From positions 1,302,001-1,366,000 of the forward strand of contig JAXLYR010000001.1 in assembly GCA_046351325.1 (NCBI GenBank): a stretch of DNA of 64,000 nucleotides, given 5' to 3'. The notes under the pieces were generated by a model. The model searched no databases and had not been told where the DNA came from. It saw only the letters and a list, made by a program, of their open reading frames with translations. The translations under genes were made by a program, and so were the position numbers. The stretch comes from Xiheicaenibacterium sp046351325 (GTDB taxonomy: Bacteria; Myxococcota_A; Polyangia; Polyangiales; Polyangiaceae). Positions 1-8,968 of this stretch are shown here, piece after piece. The first letter of the stretch is position 1; every line of letters begins with the position of its first letter.

Positions 1-236
1 ACGGGAACCTCGACCTCTCGGCGCGGCGTGCGGCGCGTGTGTACGACTTCTTCGTGACCGCTGGCGTCGATCCTTCGCGACTCGACTTCGTCGGCTGCGG
101 CCCGGACAACCCGCTCGTCTTCGACACGACGAGCGACGCTCGCGCTGCGAACCGCCGCGTCGACTTCATCATCATGAAGGACGCGTCGGTCATCTGTGGT
201 GGCGTCTACGATCCGCCCCCCGCCGGGGACGAGTGA
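1..236 (+). CDS. OmpA-family C-terminal domain protein (5' end outside window)
   Basis: The reading frame is open from base 3 and ends at a TGA at 234-236, leaving about 77 residues. The segment VDPSRLDFVGCGPDNP followed by DARAANRRVDF matches the last half of an OmpA/MotB/Pal peptidoglycan-binding domain, where the conserved Asn-Arg-Arg-Val sequence helps contact diaminopimelate. The protein would tether the outer membrane to peptidoglycan. A short acidic tail with one Cys follows the domain. The next gene begins at or within the stop codon, so the two are probably co-transcribed. Its N-terminal architecture cannot be seen. Confidence 0.85.
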   Translation, partial: GNLDLSARRAARVYDFFVTAGVDPSRLDFVGCGPDNPLVFDTTSDARAANRRVDFIIMKDASVICGGVYDPPPAGDE

Positions 237-238
237 GC

Positions 239-679
239 ATGCGAGCGCCCCTCATCGGTCTCGTGCTCTCGACGCTCGCGCTCTCGGTCGTCGCCTGCGG
301 CGGCGGCAAGAGCGAGGCAAAGAACGAGAACGACACGAAGCCCGCTGGAGAGAAGAAGCACGAGGAGAATCCCGACTGGTGGCACTCGCAGATCGAGGTC
401 GCCAACAAGTCGGATTACGCAATCCTCAAGCTCTACCTCACCCCGCACGACGCGAACGAGTGGGGTCCGGATCAGCTGCAGGACGACACCCTCGCCAAGA
501 ACGAGACGCTCGTGCTCAAGGGCATCGACTGCAACTCCTACGATGTGAAGCTCGTCGACAAGGACGGCGACGAGTGCATCGTGAAGGACGTCGATCTCTG
601 CCTGAAGACAGAGCGCTGGGAAATGACGACCGAGGCACTCGTCGGTTGTCAGGCCCTCACGGCCTCGGGCGGGCAGTGA
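239..679 (+). CDS. Small lipoprotein of unknown function
   Basis: This 146-residue protein begins with a hydrophobic signal ending in a lipobox (LSVVACGGG), then a Lys/Glu-rich linker, so it should be a lipid-anchored envelope protein. A GTG at 233 overlapping the upstream stop is an alternative start adding two residues; the ATG at 239 is preferred. The mature part has four cysteines after the lipobox (in the HLKGIDCNSYD-like region and near VDLCLKTERW), which could form disulfides. No domain is recognised. It is probably co-transcribed with the OmpA-like gene and is followed by a strong terminator. Confidence 0.75.
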   Translation: MRAPLIGLVLSTLALSVVACGGGKSEAKNENDTKPAGEKKHEENPDWWHSQIEVANKSDYAILKLYLTPHDANEWGPDQLQDDTLAKNETLVLKGIDCNSYDVKLVDKDGDECIVKDVDLCLKTERWEMTTEALVGCQALTASGGQ

Positions 680-688
680 CATCCGCGT

Positions 689-735
689 AAGTGAAGAGCG
701 GGCCCCGCGGCTCGCTCTTCACTTGCCGTTTTGTC
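689..735 (+). terminator. Strong intrinsic terminator
   Basis: A perfect 12-bp stem (689-700 with 713-724, AAGTGAAGAGCG and its complement) with a GC-rich apex is followed by GCCGTTTTGT. It lies just after the stop at 679, and because the downstream gene is convergent it may serve both strands. Confidence 0.8.
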
Positions 736-776
736 AAGCCGATTGTCGCATAGGGCCCCGCGCGTGACCGGGTGCC

Positions 777-1226
777 TCAACAATCCGGATTGTTGAAATA
801 CGCATCCCGCTCTGCGTCACACGCGCTGGGATCATCCGGAATCGGCACGTCCTCGTTTGGCGATGCAGCGCAAGTATAGGTTTGACCAGCCTCGCAGCGC
901 TGCCAAGCGGCCAAGAGCGTGATGCACTGGTCGGTGTCTGTCGTGATCTTGTAAGCGTCGCAGATGTCGTTGCAACCCTCGACATCGAACTTCGGACAGC
1001 TCTCGAGCTGGGTATCGCAGGCGTCTCTGCAGGCCACGACACCCTCGTTCTCTTGTGTATTGGAGTCGCCGCCCGCGCCGCCCTGCCCGCCTGCCCCGTC
1101 GTCACCGCAGCCGGCTAGACCCATGGGTGCAGTAGAGATGGTGAGCAGCAGAGCCGCTACGAGCGCTGCCCCTCTGCCGACTTGGTTCCGACCTTTGTTC
1201 GAGACTGTCGTTCTCCGCATGCTCAT
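777..1226 (-). CDS. Cys-rich lipoprotein with GGxGG linker
   Basis: The 149-residue product has a long basic n-region, a hydrophobic stretch and a lipobox (PMGLAGCGDDG), then a GAGGQGGAGG linker typical of myxobacterial surface lipoproteins. Nine further cysteines are spaced through the mature part (CRDACDTQLESCPKF, CNDICDAY), which suggests a compact disulfide-bonded domain exposed to the periplasm or cell surface. The function is not recognised. The start could be the second Met (MRR) two codons in. It is convergent with the upstream lipoprotein gene and divergent from the dehydrogenase gene. Confidence 0.75.
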   Translation of the reverse strand: MSMRRTTVSNKGRNQVGRGAALVAALLLTISTAPMGLAGCGDDGAGGQGGAGGDSNTQENEGVVACRDACDTQLESCPKFDVEGCNDICDAYKITTDTDQCITLLAAWQRCEAGQTYTCAASPNEDVPIPDDPSACDAERDAYFNNPDC

Positions 1227-1328
1227 GCCTTAAGCACGTACCTCGAGGTCAGTAACCCAAACTTATGTTGATCTCCTCGAGTCGCAACCGGATGGCACGC
1301 GCGCGCGGAACCGCATAGAAGAGAGGTT

Positions 1329-2786
1329 ATGGTCGCCGATGACCCGCGCGCCGTCCTCGCTGCTCACCCATTGTTCGGCGCTTGCCGAGGCGCGGGCTCA
1401 CTCGCGACCTTGAGCGAGGCTTGTGGCGTCCGAACCGCGCCCGCTGGGGCGGTGATCTTCCGCGAGGGGGATCCGGCGCCGTTCGTCTTCGTGCTCGTCC
1501 GCGGCAGCTGCGACGTCTTGAAGCGCGGGGAAGACGGGCACGAAGTGGTCTTGCGATCGCTCGCGCCCACCGAGGTCGGCGGACTGACGAACCTCGTGGG
1601 GGGTGCGCCGCGCTCCGCCACGCTCCGCGCGCGCGAGGCTACGACGCTGCTCGTCGTCGACAAGCTCGTGCTCCTTCGCGTCATGCGCGCCGACGAGGGG
1701 CTCGCGGACGCGATCCTCTCGGCGCTCGGGGACAAGGTGCGGGCGAAGAACGCACAGGTGGCGACGCTGATCGAGCACACTCGGCGCGATACGCGCGAGA
1801 GCGTCGCGTTCTTCGACGCCAAGCCGTACGAGCAGGCCGCTTTCCAGCGCAAGCTGCCGGAGACTCTGCGCATCAAGTACATCCCGGTTCGACTGGGCCC
1901 CGACACTGTGCGACTCGCGGACGGTTACCCGATTGTATGCGCCTTCGTAAACGACGACCTCGGCGCGAGCGTGATTGAAGAGCTCGCTGCGCGGGGCACG
2001 CGCCTCATCGCGATGCGCTGCGCAGGTTACAACAATGTAGCCATCGAGGCCGCCGCCGCAGCGAACATCCCAGTCGTGCGTGTACCTGCTTATTCGCCGC
2101 ACGCGGTCGCCGAGCACACGCTCGCGCTCTTGCTCACGCTCGTCCGGCGCACCCATAGAGCTTACGCGCGTGTCCGCGAAGGGAACTTCTCATTGGCCGG
2201 CCTCGAGGGCTTCGACCTTTACGGGAAGACCGCCGGCGTCGTAGGGACTGGCAAGATCGGCGCGATTGTCGCGAACATTCTTGTAGGCTTTGGGATGCGG
2301 GTCCTGGCGTTCGACCCCTCACCGAGCGCTGCGCTCACGGCTTTGGGTGTCCGCTATGTGGCACTCGACGAGCTCTTTGCTTCGAGCGACGTGGTCTCTC
2401 TCCACGTGCCGCTGATGCGTGAGACCTACCACCTCGTCGACGCCGCGCGGTTTGCGGCGACCAAGCGAGGAATGGTGCTCCTCAACACGAGTCGCGGCGG
2501 ATTGGTCGACGCCGCAGCGCTCATCGACGCGCTCAAGACGGGTCAGGTCGGCGCGGCAGGCTTGGATGTCTATGAGGAGGAGAGCGACTACTTCTTCCAA
2601 GATCGCTCGGACCGCGTGGTGCTCGACGATCTGCTCGCCCGCCTCATGACGTTCCCGAATGTGCTCATCACGAGCCACCAGGGTTTCCTCACGCGGGAGG
2701 CTCTCGACAACATCGCCGAGACGACGCTCGCGAACATCGCAGAGCACCTCGAGGGTAGAGCGCTGACGAACGCTGTCAGGCGCTGA
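1329..2786 (+). CDS. Cyclic-nucleotide-binding domain fused to D-lactate dehydrogenase-like 2-hydroxyacid dehydrogenase
   Basis: Two domains are visible in 485 residues. Residues about 15-135 resemble a cNMP-binding beta-roll (PAGAVIFREGDPAPFVFVLV, later APRSATLRA). The usual ribose-contacting Glu of the FGEL motif is Gly here (VGGLTNL), so the ligand may be unusual or lost. Residues about 157-485 are a D-specific 2-hydroxyacid dehydrogenase of the LdhA type: Rossmann motif GTGKIG at 306-311, NTSRGGLVD with the substrate Arg near 389, the acidic helper in DVYEEE, and the catalytic His in SHQGF near 450. It should interconvert pyruvate and D-lactate with NADH, possibly under allosteric control. 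Canonical LdhA is about 330 residues, so the first 155 are extra. Confidence 0.88.
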   Translation: MVADDPRAVLAAHPLFGACRGAGSLATLSEACGVRTAPAGAVIFREGDPAPFVFVLVRGSCDVLKRGEDGHEVVLRSLAPTEVGGLTNLVGGAPRSATLRAREATTLLVVDKLVLLRVMRADEGLADAILSALGDKVRAKNAQVATLIEHTRRDTRESVAFFDAKPYEQAAFQRKLPETLRIKYIPVRLGPDTVRLADGYPIVCAFVNDDLGASVIEELAARGTRLIAMRCAGYNNVAIEAAAAANIPVVRVPAYSPHAVAEHTLALLLTLVRRTHRAYARVREGNFSLAGLEGFDLYGKTAGVVGTGKIGAIVANILVGFGMRVLAFDPSPSAALTALGVRYVALDELFASSDVVSLHVPLMRETYHLVDAARFAATKRGMVLLNTSRGGLVDAAALIDALKTGQVGAAGLDVYEEESDYFFQDRSDRVVLDDLLARLMTFPNVLITSHQGFLTREALDNIAETTLANIAEHLEGRALTNAVRR

Positions 2787-2792
2787 GGCTCG

Positions 2793-3302
2793 CTAGAACG
2801 ACATTCGCAAATACGCATTAGAGTCGCAGGCGACCCCCGGCGAGGCGCTCGCGAACGTGCTGCGTGGCTGTATGCCCACGCCGATCATCACGGCTCCCCC
2901 GACGACGTCGAGGCCCGAAACGACAATGAGCGCGGGCAGCCAGGGGAAGTTCTTCCACATCTTGTCGGGCTCGATCATGCCGGCCCAGACCGAGAGCGCC
3001 GTGGTCACGACAGTGCCTATCACCAACATCGAAATCCCCCCTCGAAACATCTTTATGCTGTACGGGGGGTCGACCTCGACTTTGCGGTCGCGCGGACAGT
3101 TACACGGCTGAAAGCCAGAACCGTCCTCTCGACAGACCTGAGTGCCCGAGCCTCTCATGCAGGCACAAGAGACCTGCTGCCCAGGTACGCATTGACTCTG
3201 CGCTGACGCCGTCGAGGTCACGAGGAGCGCCCCCACGAGCGCGACCAACGCGACGCAAAGCAACTTTACGCGACGCCCTAACCCCAAAGCCGACAACGAC
3301 AT
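2793..3302 (-). CDS. Small exported membrane protein with Cys-rich ectodomain
   Basis: The start at 3302 is chosen because GGAGGGTCC lies directly upstream. The 169-residue product has a signal peptide ending near TSTASA, a short cysteine-rich segment (QCVPGQQVSCACMRG, then CREDGSG and CNCPRD) resembling a repeated motif of myxobacterial surface proteins, and two hydrophobic helices (ISMLVIGTVVTTALSVWAGM and LPALIVVSGLDVVGGAVMIG). The protein is therefore probably anchored in a membrane with a disulfide-bonded N-terminal domain. The function is unknown. Its stop is convergent with the dehydrogenase gene. Confidence 0.7.
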   Translation of the reverse strand: MSLSALGLGRRVKLLCVALVALVGALLVTSTASAQSQCVPGQQVSCACMRGSGTQVCREDGSGFQPCNCPRDRKVEVDPPYSIKMFRGGISMLVIGTVVTTALSVWAGMIEPDKMWKNFPWLPALIVVSGLDVVGGAVMIGVGIQPRSTFASASPGVACDSNAYLRMSF

Positions 3303-3482
3303 AGGACCCTCCCCGGTAGCTCGGGGTTCGCAGAGCAACAGCCGATCCAGCTCCTAAACCCCAATGCCGGTCGAGAGCGCGAAGGAGCTGCGCCGTGTCC
3401 ACGGACCCAGAAACAATTTCGGCCGAACCCCCGGCGGGCGCACCCTTGCGCAAAAAACGGAATGGCGTGTCATTCTTTCACG

Positions 3483-5846
3483 ATGACGAACCCGGCAGCG
3501 CTCTCCACCCAGGTCCTCATCGTCGGCGGCGGCTTCTCGGGCATAGGCCTCGCCATGCGCCTGCTCGAGCGCGGTCACCGCGACTTCGTCGTCCTCGAGA
3601 AGTCGACGCGCCTCGGCGGCACGTGGCGCGACAACACGTACCCGGGCTGCGCGTGCGACGTGCCCTCTGTGCTCTATCAATACTCGAACGCGCCGAACCC
3701 GCGCTGGACGCGCGTCTTCGCCGAGCACCACGAGATCCAGGCCTACACGCTCGACGTCGCGGAGCGCTTCGGGGTCATGCCGCACGTTCGGCTCGCGACC
3801 GAGCTCGAGCACGCGACCTGGGACGAGCGCTCGCATCGCTGGCGCGTGAGGACCAACACCGGCGACCTCGAGGCTCGCTACCTCGTGCTCGCGCAGGGCC
3901 CGCTGCACGAGCCGCGCGTCCCCGCCCTCCCCGGCCTCTCGGACTTTCAGGGCACGGTCTTTCACTCGGCGCGCTGGCGTCACGACGTCGACCTCTCGGG
4001 CCGCCGCGTCGCCGTGATCGGGACAGGCTCCTCTGCGATTCAGTTCGTGCCGAAGATCCAGCCTCGCGTCGCTGAGCTCGTGCTGTTCCAGCGCACGGCG
4101 CCCTGGGTTTTGCCGAAGCCGGACTTCGCGATACCGGTCGAGTATCGAGATCTCTTCGCCCGCGTGCCGCTCGCGCAGCGCGCGCTCCGCGAGACCTTCT
4201 ACGGCCTCACCGAGCTGCTCCAGCTCGCGGAGCGCAGCCCGGCCGCGATGCATCGACTCGAGCGGCTCGGCGCGTGGCACCTCGAGCGCCAGGTGCCCGA
4301 CCCCGAGCTACGCGCGGCGCTGACCCCGAGCTTCACCCTCGGCTGCAAGCGCCTGCTCCTCTCGAATACCTACTATCCCGCGCTCACCGCCCCCAACGTC
4401 CGCGTCGTCGCCCAGGGCGTCACGCGCGTGAACGCGAACAGCGTTGTAAGCGCTGACGGCCGCGCCCACGAGGTCGACACCATCATCTTCGGCACTGGCT
4501 TCCACGTGTCGGACACCTCGATGCCCAGCCGAATCACGGGCCGCGGCGGGGTCCTGCTCGACAGCGTGTGGAAGAAGAGCCCGCAGGCTTATCTCGGCAC
4601 GACCGTGAGCGGCCTGCCCAACGCGTTCTTCATGCTCGGCCCGAACTCGGGAAACGGCCACGGCTCGGCCTTCACCATCATCGAGGCTCAATCGAATTAC
4701 ATCGCTCGAGCCATCGAGCTCGCCGAGCGCGAGGGGCTCACTTCGCTCGAGGTCCGCGGCGGCGCGCAGCGTGTTTGGAATGACAGCGTGCAAGCAGCGC
4801 TCGCGAAGACCGTGTGGAACGCGGGCGGCTGCAAGAGCTGGTACCTCGACGAGACGGGTCGAAACAGCGCGATCTATCCGTGGACGACCATCGATATGAG
4901 GCTTCGTATGCGCAAATTCGACAAGGCCGATTATGAGGTGCGCTCGGCGCGCGGGGCGCGCCGAGCGATTGCACCCATCCCGCTCGGTGGCAGCGTCGTG
5001 GCCATCACGGGCGGTGCGCACGGCATCGGCCTCGAGACCGCGAAGCGGTTCGCGGACGCGGGCGCGGTCGTGTGCATCGGCGATCTCGATCTCGCGGCCG
5101 CGCGCCGCGCGACGGTCGGGCTCGGGCCGCGCGCGCGGGCCTACGCGCTCGACGTCTCGAAGCGCGAGTCGTTCGCGCGGTTCGTCGAGAGCGTCGAGCG
5201 CGACGTCGGTCCCATCGAGGTGCTCGTCAACAACGCGGGCGTCATGCCGACGGGGCGCTTCCTCGAGGAGGAGGACGACGCGCATGCCGCGGCGTTCGGC
5301 GTGAACACGTTCGGCGTGTCGCTCGGGATGAAGCTCGTCCTGCCGCGCATGATCGAGCGAGGCCGCGGGCACGTCGTGAACATCGCGTCGCTCGCGGGGA
5401 AGATGCCCGTCCCGTGGATGGCGACCTACGTCGCGAGCAAACACGCTGTGATCGGGCTCACCGATGCCGTCCGCACCGAGATCGACGGGACGGGCGTGAC
5501 GCTGACGACGGTGATGCCCGGCGCGGTCAACACGCGGCTCGCGACAGGGATCTCGCTCCGCGGCATCCTCGCGCAGGAGCCCTCCGACGTCGCGCGCGCG
5601 GTGGTCGACAGCGTGCGCACGCGGCGCACGCACGTGACGGTGCCCTCGCTGCTCGCGCTCGCGGGCGAGGTGTTCCCCGTGTTGCCGCATCGCGCGCGGC
5701 TCGCGATCTTCCGTCTCTTCGGGGCCGAGCGGCTCCTCGCGACCGACGCCGCGGAGGCGCGCCGCGCCTACGAAGACGACGCTCGCAAACAGGGCCGCGA
5801 GCCCAGCGCCTCGACCCGCGCGACCGTCGAGGAGGTGCGAGCGTGA
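3483..5846 (+). CDS. Baeyer-Villiger-type flavin monooxygenase fused to short-chain dehydrogenase
   Basis: The 787-residue product is bifunctional. Residues 1 to about 490 form a class B flavoprotein monooxygenase: FAD motif GGGFSG at 15-20, GGTWRDNTYPGCACDVP, the BVMO fingerprint FQGTVFHSARW at 155-165, and a second nucleotide motif GTGSSA at 180-185. Residues about 505-787 form a classical SDR: TGGAHGIG near 508-515, NNAG near 583, and the catalytic Tyr-Lys pair in YVASK near 650. Inferred role: NADPH- and O2-dependent oxygenation of a ketone to an ester, with the SDR acting on the ketone or the alcohol. ATG 3462 is a possible earlier start. The stop overlaps the lipase GTG start, so the genes are translationally coupled. 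Confidence 0.88.
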   Translation: MTNPAALSTQVLIVGGGFSGIGLAMRLLERGHRDFVVLEKSTRLGGTWRDNTYPGCACDVPSVLYQYSNAPNPRWTRVFAEHHEIQAYTLDVAERFGVMPHVRLATELEHATWDERSHRWRVRTNTGDLEARYLVLAQGPLHEPRVPALPGLSDFQGTVFHSARWRHDVDLSGRRVAVIGTGSSAIQFVPKIQPRVAELVLFQRTAPWVLPKPDFAIPVEYRDLFARVPLAQRALRETFYGLTELLQLAERSPAAMHRLERLGAWHLERQVPDPELRAALTPSFTLGCKRLLLSNTYYPALTAPNVRVVAQGVTRVNANSVVSADGRAHEVDTIIFGTGFHVSDTSMPSRITGRGGVLLDSVWKKSPQAYLGTTVSGLPNAFFMLGPNSGNGHGSAFTIIEAQSNYIARAIELAEREGLTSLEVRGGAQRVWNDSVQAALAKTVWNAGGCKSWYLDETGRNSAIYPWTTIDMRLRMRKFDKADYEVRSARGARRAIAPIPLGGSVVAITGGAHGIGLETAKRFADAGAVVCIGDLDLAAARRATVGLGPRARAYALDVSKRESFARFVESVERDVGPIEVLVNNAGVMPTGRFLEEEDDAHAAAFGVNTFGVSLGMKLVLPRMIERGRGHVVNIASLAGKMPVPWMATYVASKHAVIGLTDAVRTEIDGTGVTLTTVMPGAVNTRLATGISLRGILAQEPSDVARAVVDSVRTRRTHVTVPSLLALAGEVFPVLPHRARLAIFRLFGAERLLATDAAEARRAYEDDARKQGREPSASTRATVEEVRA

Positions 5847-6733
5847 GCGCCCGGGCACAGCGAATCGGGCTCGTGTTCGCGTGTGGCGGCCTCGTTGGCT
5901 ACGCGTGGTCGCTGCTCGCGCTTCGTCGCTATGCGCGCGCGACTGGCTGGGATCCGCGTCGCGCGAGCGCGCTCGTCGGGACCTCGGCCGGCTCGATCCT
6001 CGCGACCGAGCTCGGCGCCGGCGCGTCGGTCGACGACCTCTTCGCGCGCCTCGAGGGTGACCTCTCGAGCGGCCGCAGTCCGAGCAGCGTGCCGCCCGCG
6101 CCTGCCGCGCGCTGGCCCTCGCTGCCTCTCCTCGGGCACGCGCTCGATCGCGGCTCCTCGGTCTCGTTGCGAACAGCGTTGTCAGGGCTCGTCCCCGAGG
6201 GCCGCGCCGACAGCGCGATGATCGCGGGCGCGGTCGATCGCCTCGTCCCCGAGGGCGCGTGGGTCGAGCACCCGTCGTGCTGGGTCGTCGCGCTCGACGT
6301 CGAGACGGGCGAGCGCGTCGCGTTCGGTCGCGCTGGCGCGCCCCACGCGAGCTCCCGACAGGCCGTGCGCGCCTCGTGTGCGATCCCTGGTTGGTGCGCG
6401 CCCGTCTCCATCTCGGGGCGTCGTTACTTGGACGGCGGTATAGCATCGCCGACCTCGGCGGACTTGCTCGCCGACGAGGACCTCGACGAGATCGTCGTCT
6501 TCTCACCCATGACGTCGGTGCGTCCTGCCCCCGCTCACTCGTTCGCGGAGCGGCTCGAGCGTGTTATGCGCTGGTCGATGACGAGCATCCTCGATGACGA
6601 GGTGGAGAGGCTCACGACGCGCGGACATCGCGTGACCCGATACGAACCGACCGCGTACGAGCTCGGCCTGATGGGCGGCAACTTCATGGATGCTCGCAAG
6701 CGCGCCGCGCTCGTCGCCGCATGGTCGGAGTGA
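5843..6733 (+). CDS. Patatin-like phospholipase/esterase
   Basis: This 296-residue protein starts at a GTG that overlaps the upstream TGA. It has the patatin elements: an oxyanion-type glycine segment (ACGGLVGYAW), the nucleophile elbow GTSAGS near residue 45, and the catalytic Asp in YLDGGIASPTSADLL. It should hydrolyse acyl esters of lipids or related esters in the cytosol or at the membrane. Sitting between a Baeyer-Villiger-type fusion enzyme, which may make esters, and a TetR gene that overlaps its 3' end suggests that it cleaves the oxygenated product or acts on acyl chains in the same pathway. The pathway assignment is inference. Confidence 0.87.
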   Translation: MSARAQRIGLVFACGGLVGYAWSLLALRRYARATGWDPRRASALVGTSAGSILATELGAGASVDDLFARLEGDLSSGRSPSSVPPAPAARWPSLPLLGHALDRGSSVSLRTALSGLVPEGRADSAMIAGAVDRLVPEGAWVEHPSCWVVALDVETGERVAFGRAGAPHASSRQAVRASCAIPGWCAPVSISGRRYLDGGIASPTSADLLADEDLDEIVVFSPMTSVRPAPAHSFAERLERVMRWSMTSILDDEVERLTTRGHRVTRYEPTAYELGLMGGNFMDARKRAALVAAWSE

Positions 6734-7365
6734 AGCGCAAGGCGCCGGCGACGAAGCGCCGCGCCGCTCCGGTGAAGCGAGAGGATCGCGCCGAGCGACG
6801 ACGCGAGGAGATCCTCGCGGTCGCGGAGCGCATCTTCGCCGAGAAGGGCTACCACGCGACCGGCATCGCCGACATCGCGGCTGTGCTCGGGCTCGGTCAC
6901 GGCACGTTCTATCGCTACTTCAAGAACAAACACGACATCGCACTCGCGGTGTTCGATCGGCTGCTCGGTCGCATCGGTGAGATCGCCCTGACCGAGGACC
7001 CGGAGAGCGCGCGCTCCATCGAGGATTACCGAGCGCAGACGCAGCGCCTCCTCACTCGGTGGCTCGCGCTCGTCGAGGAGCACCCTCACCTCGTGCGCTT
7101 CCTCCACGAGCAGACCGTCGTCATCGACCTCGATCGGCTCGGCAAGCTCATCGAGGCCTACGTCGAGTTCACTGCGCGTTTCCTCGAGAACGGAAAGGCG
7201 CGCCGTTTCCTCCGCGCGGATCTCGACGTGCGCGCGACGGCCGAGATGCTCGTCGCGCTCATCCTCGACGGCACGCGCCGCGCCCTCGAAGACCCCGACG
7301 TAAAAGCTACGCGACGCCGCGTCGACGCCGGGATCGCGCTCATGTTCGACGGCATCCGTCGCTGA
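6721..7365 (+). CDS. TetR/AcrR family transcriptional regulator
   Basis: The 214-residue product has a Lys/Arg-rich N-terminal arm followed by a TetR helix-turn-helix (ILAVAERIFAEKGYHATGIA ending in HGTFYRYFKNKHDI), and a helical ligand-binding domain of normal length. It overlaps the lipase gene by 13 bases, making a three-gene coupled unit with the monooxygenase fusion. It most likely represses this operon and responds to a hydrophobic substrate or product. No clear operator palindrome was identified upstream of 3483. Confidence 0.9.
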   Translation: MVGVKRKAPATKRRAAPVKREDRAERRREEILAVAERIFAEKGYHATGIADIAAVLGLGHGTFYRYFKNKHDIALAVFDRLLGRIGEIALTEDPESARSIEDYRAQTQRLLTRWLALVEEHPHLVRFLHEQTVVIDLDRLGKLIEAYVEFTARFLENGKARRFLRADLDVRATAEMLVALILDGTRRALEDPDVKATRRRVDAGIALMFDGIRR

Positions 7366-7392
7366 CACGCGATCTGCGCGTACGCTCGACGC

Positions 7393-8952
7393 ATGTCGAA
7401 ACGCTGGCTCTTCGCTTGTGTGGGGCTCTGGTTCGCGGCGGGCTGCGGCGACAGCGACGCGAGCGGTGGCGGCGGTAGCGGCGGTGGGCAGGGAGCGAAC
7501 GGCGCGGGCGGCTCGATCGATCCGCCGCCCGTCCCAGGCGCGTGCGTCGCGCCAATCGAACCTGCGGATGTCTCGACGCCCACGACGGTCGTCGGCAGCG
7601 GGCCTGGCACGTGCGACGAGGCCTCGCTCGACGCGGCCGTCGCCGCGGGCGGCGTCATCGTCTTCGACTGCGGTCCCGATCCGGTGACGATCCCCGTCAC
7701 GACCGAGAAGCGAATCGTCGCGTCGACGGTCATCGACGGTGGTGGACTCGTGACGCTCGACGCGATGGGCGCGACGCGCATCTTCGTCGTCGAGACCGAG
7801 GTCGACCTCACGGTGCAGCACCTCGGACTCAAGGGAGCGCGCGTCTCGGCGCCGCGCGGCGACGGGCCCGGCCCATCGAACAGCGGCGCTGCGGTTTACC
7901 GGCGCTCGGCGACACGACTCGTCGTCATCGACGTCCAATTCGCCGACAACCACGCGACCGACTCGGGCGCCGACATCGGCGGCGGCGCGATCTACTCCCA
8001 CGGCGGCGACACCATCGTCGTCGGCTCGACCTTCGACGGGAACTCCGGCTCGAGCGGCGGCGCGATTGGCAATCTCAGGAGCAACCTCGCTATCTACAAT
8101 TCGTCGTTCGCGAACAACCACGCAGTCTCGGGCAACGGGGGAGCGGTCGCGACGGACGGCCAGAACCCCGACCAAGGCAAGGTCTTCACCCTTTGCGGGG
8201 TCGTCGCGCAAAACAACCGGGCAGAGCTCGAGGGCGGCGCGATATACCGATATGGCTATCCCGGTGAGTCGAGCGTCATCGACTCGACGACGCTCGACGG
8301 GAACTACGCTGAGCAGCCAGGCGCCGCGCACGCCGGTGGCCTCTATCACCTCACCGACACGCCGGGGGTGATGCCGCTCACGCTGACGAACAGCACGATT
8401 TCGAACAACACGTCCGCGAACGGCGCCGCTGGGGCCTTCTTCTACAACTCACCTGTCGAGCTCACGAACGTCACCATCACGGGCAACGTCGCGACGGCGA
8501 GCCTCGGCGGGGGCATCGCGGCCAACGGCGTCACAGGCACGCTCAAGAACTGCACGATAGCGAACAACCACGCCGACGCCGAAGACTCGTTCGGCGGTGG
8601 GCTCGTCGGCGGACAGAACCTCACTCTGCAGAACACGATCATCGCCGGCAACACCGCCGGCAACGCCTGGAATCCAGTGAGCTGCACGGAGACCGCCTCG
8701 GGCGCGAACAACATGCAGTTTCCCCCCCAACAGGAGAGTGGCCAGGACGACACTCCGTGCGTCGGGGCGATCGACTTCGCCGATCCGCTGCTCGGCCCTC
8801 TCGCCGATAACGGCGGGCCGACTGCGACGATGGCGCTCATGTCCGGGAGCCCCGCGATCGGCGCTGGGGTGGATTGCCCACCAACGGATCAGCGCGGCGT
8901 GGAGCGCACGAACGGCTGCGACCTCGGCGCATATCAACACGACGCCAATTGA
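7393..8952 (+). CDS. Parallel beta-helix surface lipoprotein (choice-of-anchor Q type)
   Basis: The 519-residue product starts with a lipoprotein signal (LWFAAGCGDSD) and a Gly/Ser linker. From about residue 90 it carries repeated beta-helix rungs of the form GGAIYSHGG, NSSFANNHA, GGAIYRYG and NSTISNNTS. This resembles polymorphic outer-membrane or pectate-lyase-like repeats. The C-terminal DPLLGPLADNGGPTATMALM and SPAIGAG segment is the typical end of choice-of-anchor Q proteins. It is probably a surface-exposed adhesin-like or polysaccharide-interacting protein; no catalytic residues were identified. A related beta-helix lipoprotein follows after 16 bases. Confidence 0.82.
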   Translation: MSKRWLFACVGLWFAAGCGDSDASGGGGSGGGQGANGAGGSIDPPPVPGACVAPIEPADVSTPTTVVGSGPGTCDEASLDAAVAAGGVIVFDCGPDPVTIPVTTEKRIVASTVIDGGGLVTLDAMGATRIFVVETEVDLTVQHLGLKGARVSAPRGDGPGPSNSGAAVYRRSATRLVVIDVQFADNHATDSGADIGGGAIYSHGGDTIVVGSTFDGNSGSSGGAIGNLRSNLAIYNSSFANNHAVSGNGGAVATDGQNPDQGKVFTLCGVVAQNNRAELEGGAIYRYGYPGESSVIDSTTLDGNYAEQPGAAHAGGLYHLTDTPGVMPLTLTNSTISNNTSANGAAGAFFYNSPVELTNVTITGNVATASLGGGIAANGVTGTLKNCTIANNHADAEDSFGGGLVGGQNLTLQNTIIAGNTAGNAWNPVSCTETASGANNMQFPPQQESGQDDTPCVGAIDFADPLLGPLADNGGPTATMALMSGSPAIGAGVDCPPTDQRGVERTNGCDLGAYQHDAN

Positions 8953-8968
8953 GGGGTACCATCGCGCC

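Noticed and set aside
4308..6506. Long minus-strand frame opposite the monooxygenase-SDR gene
   Set aside because: Arg/Ala-rich composition without motifs; a mirror of the third-position G+C bias of the real plus-strand genes.
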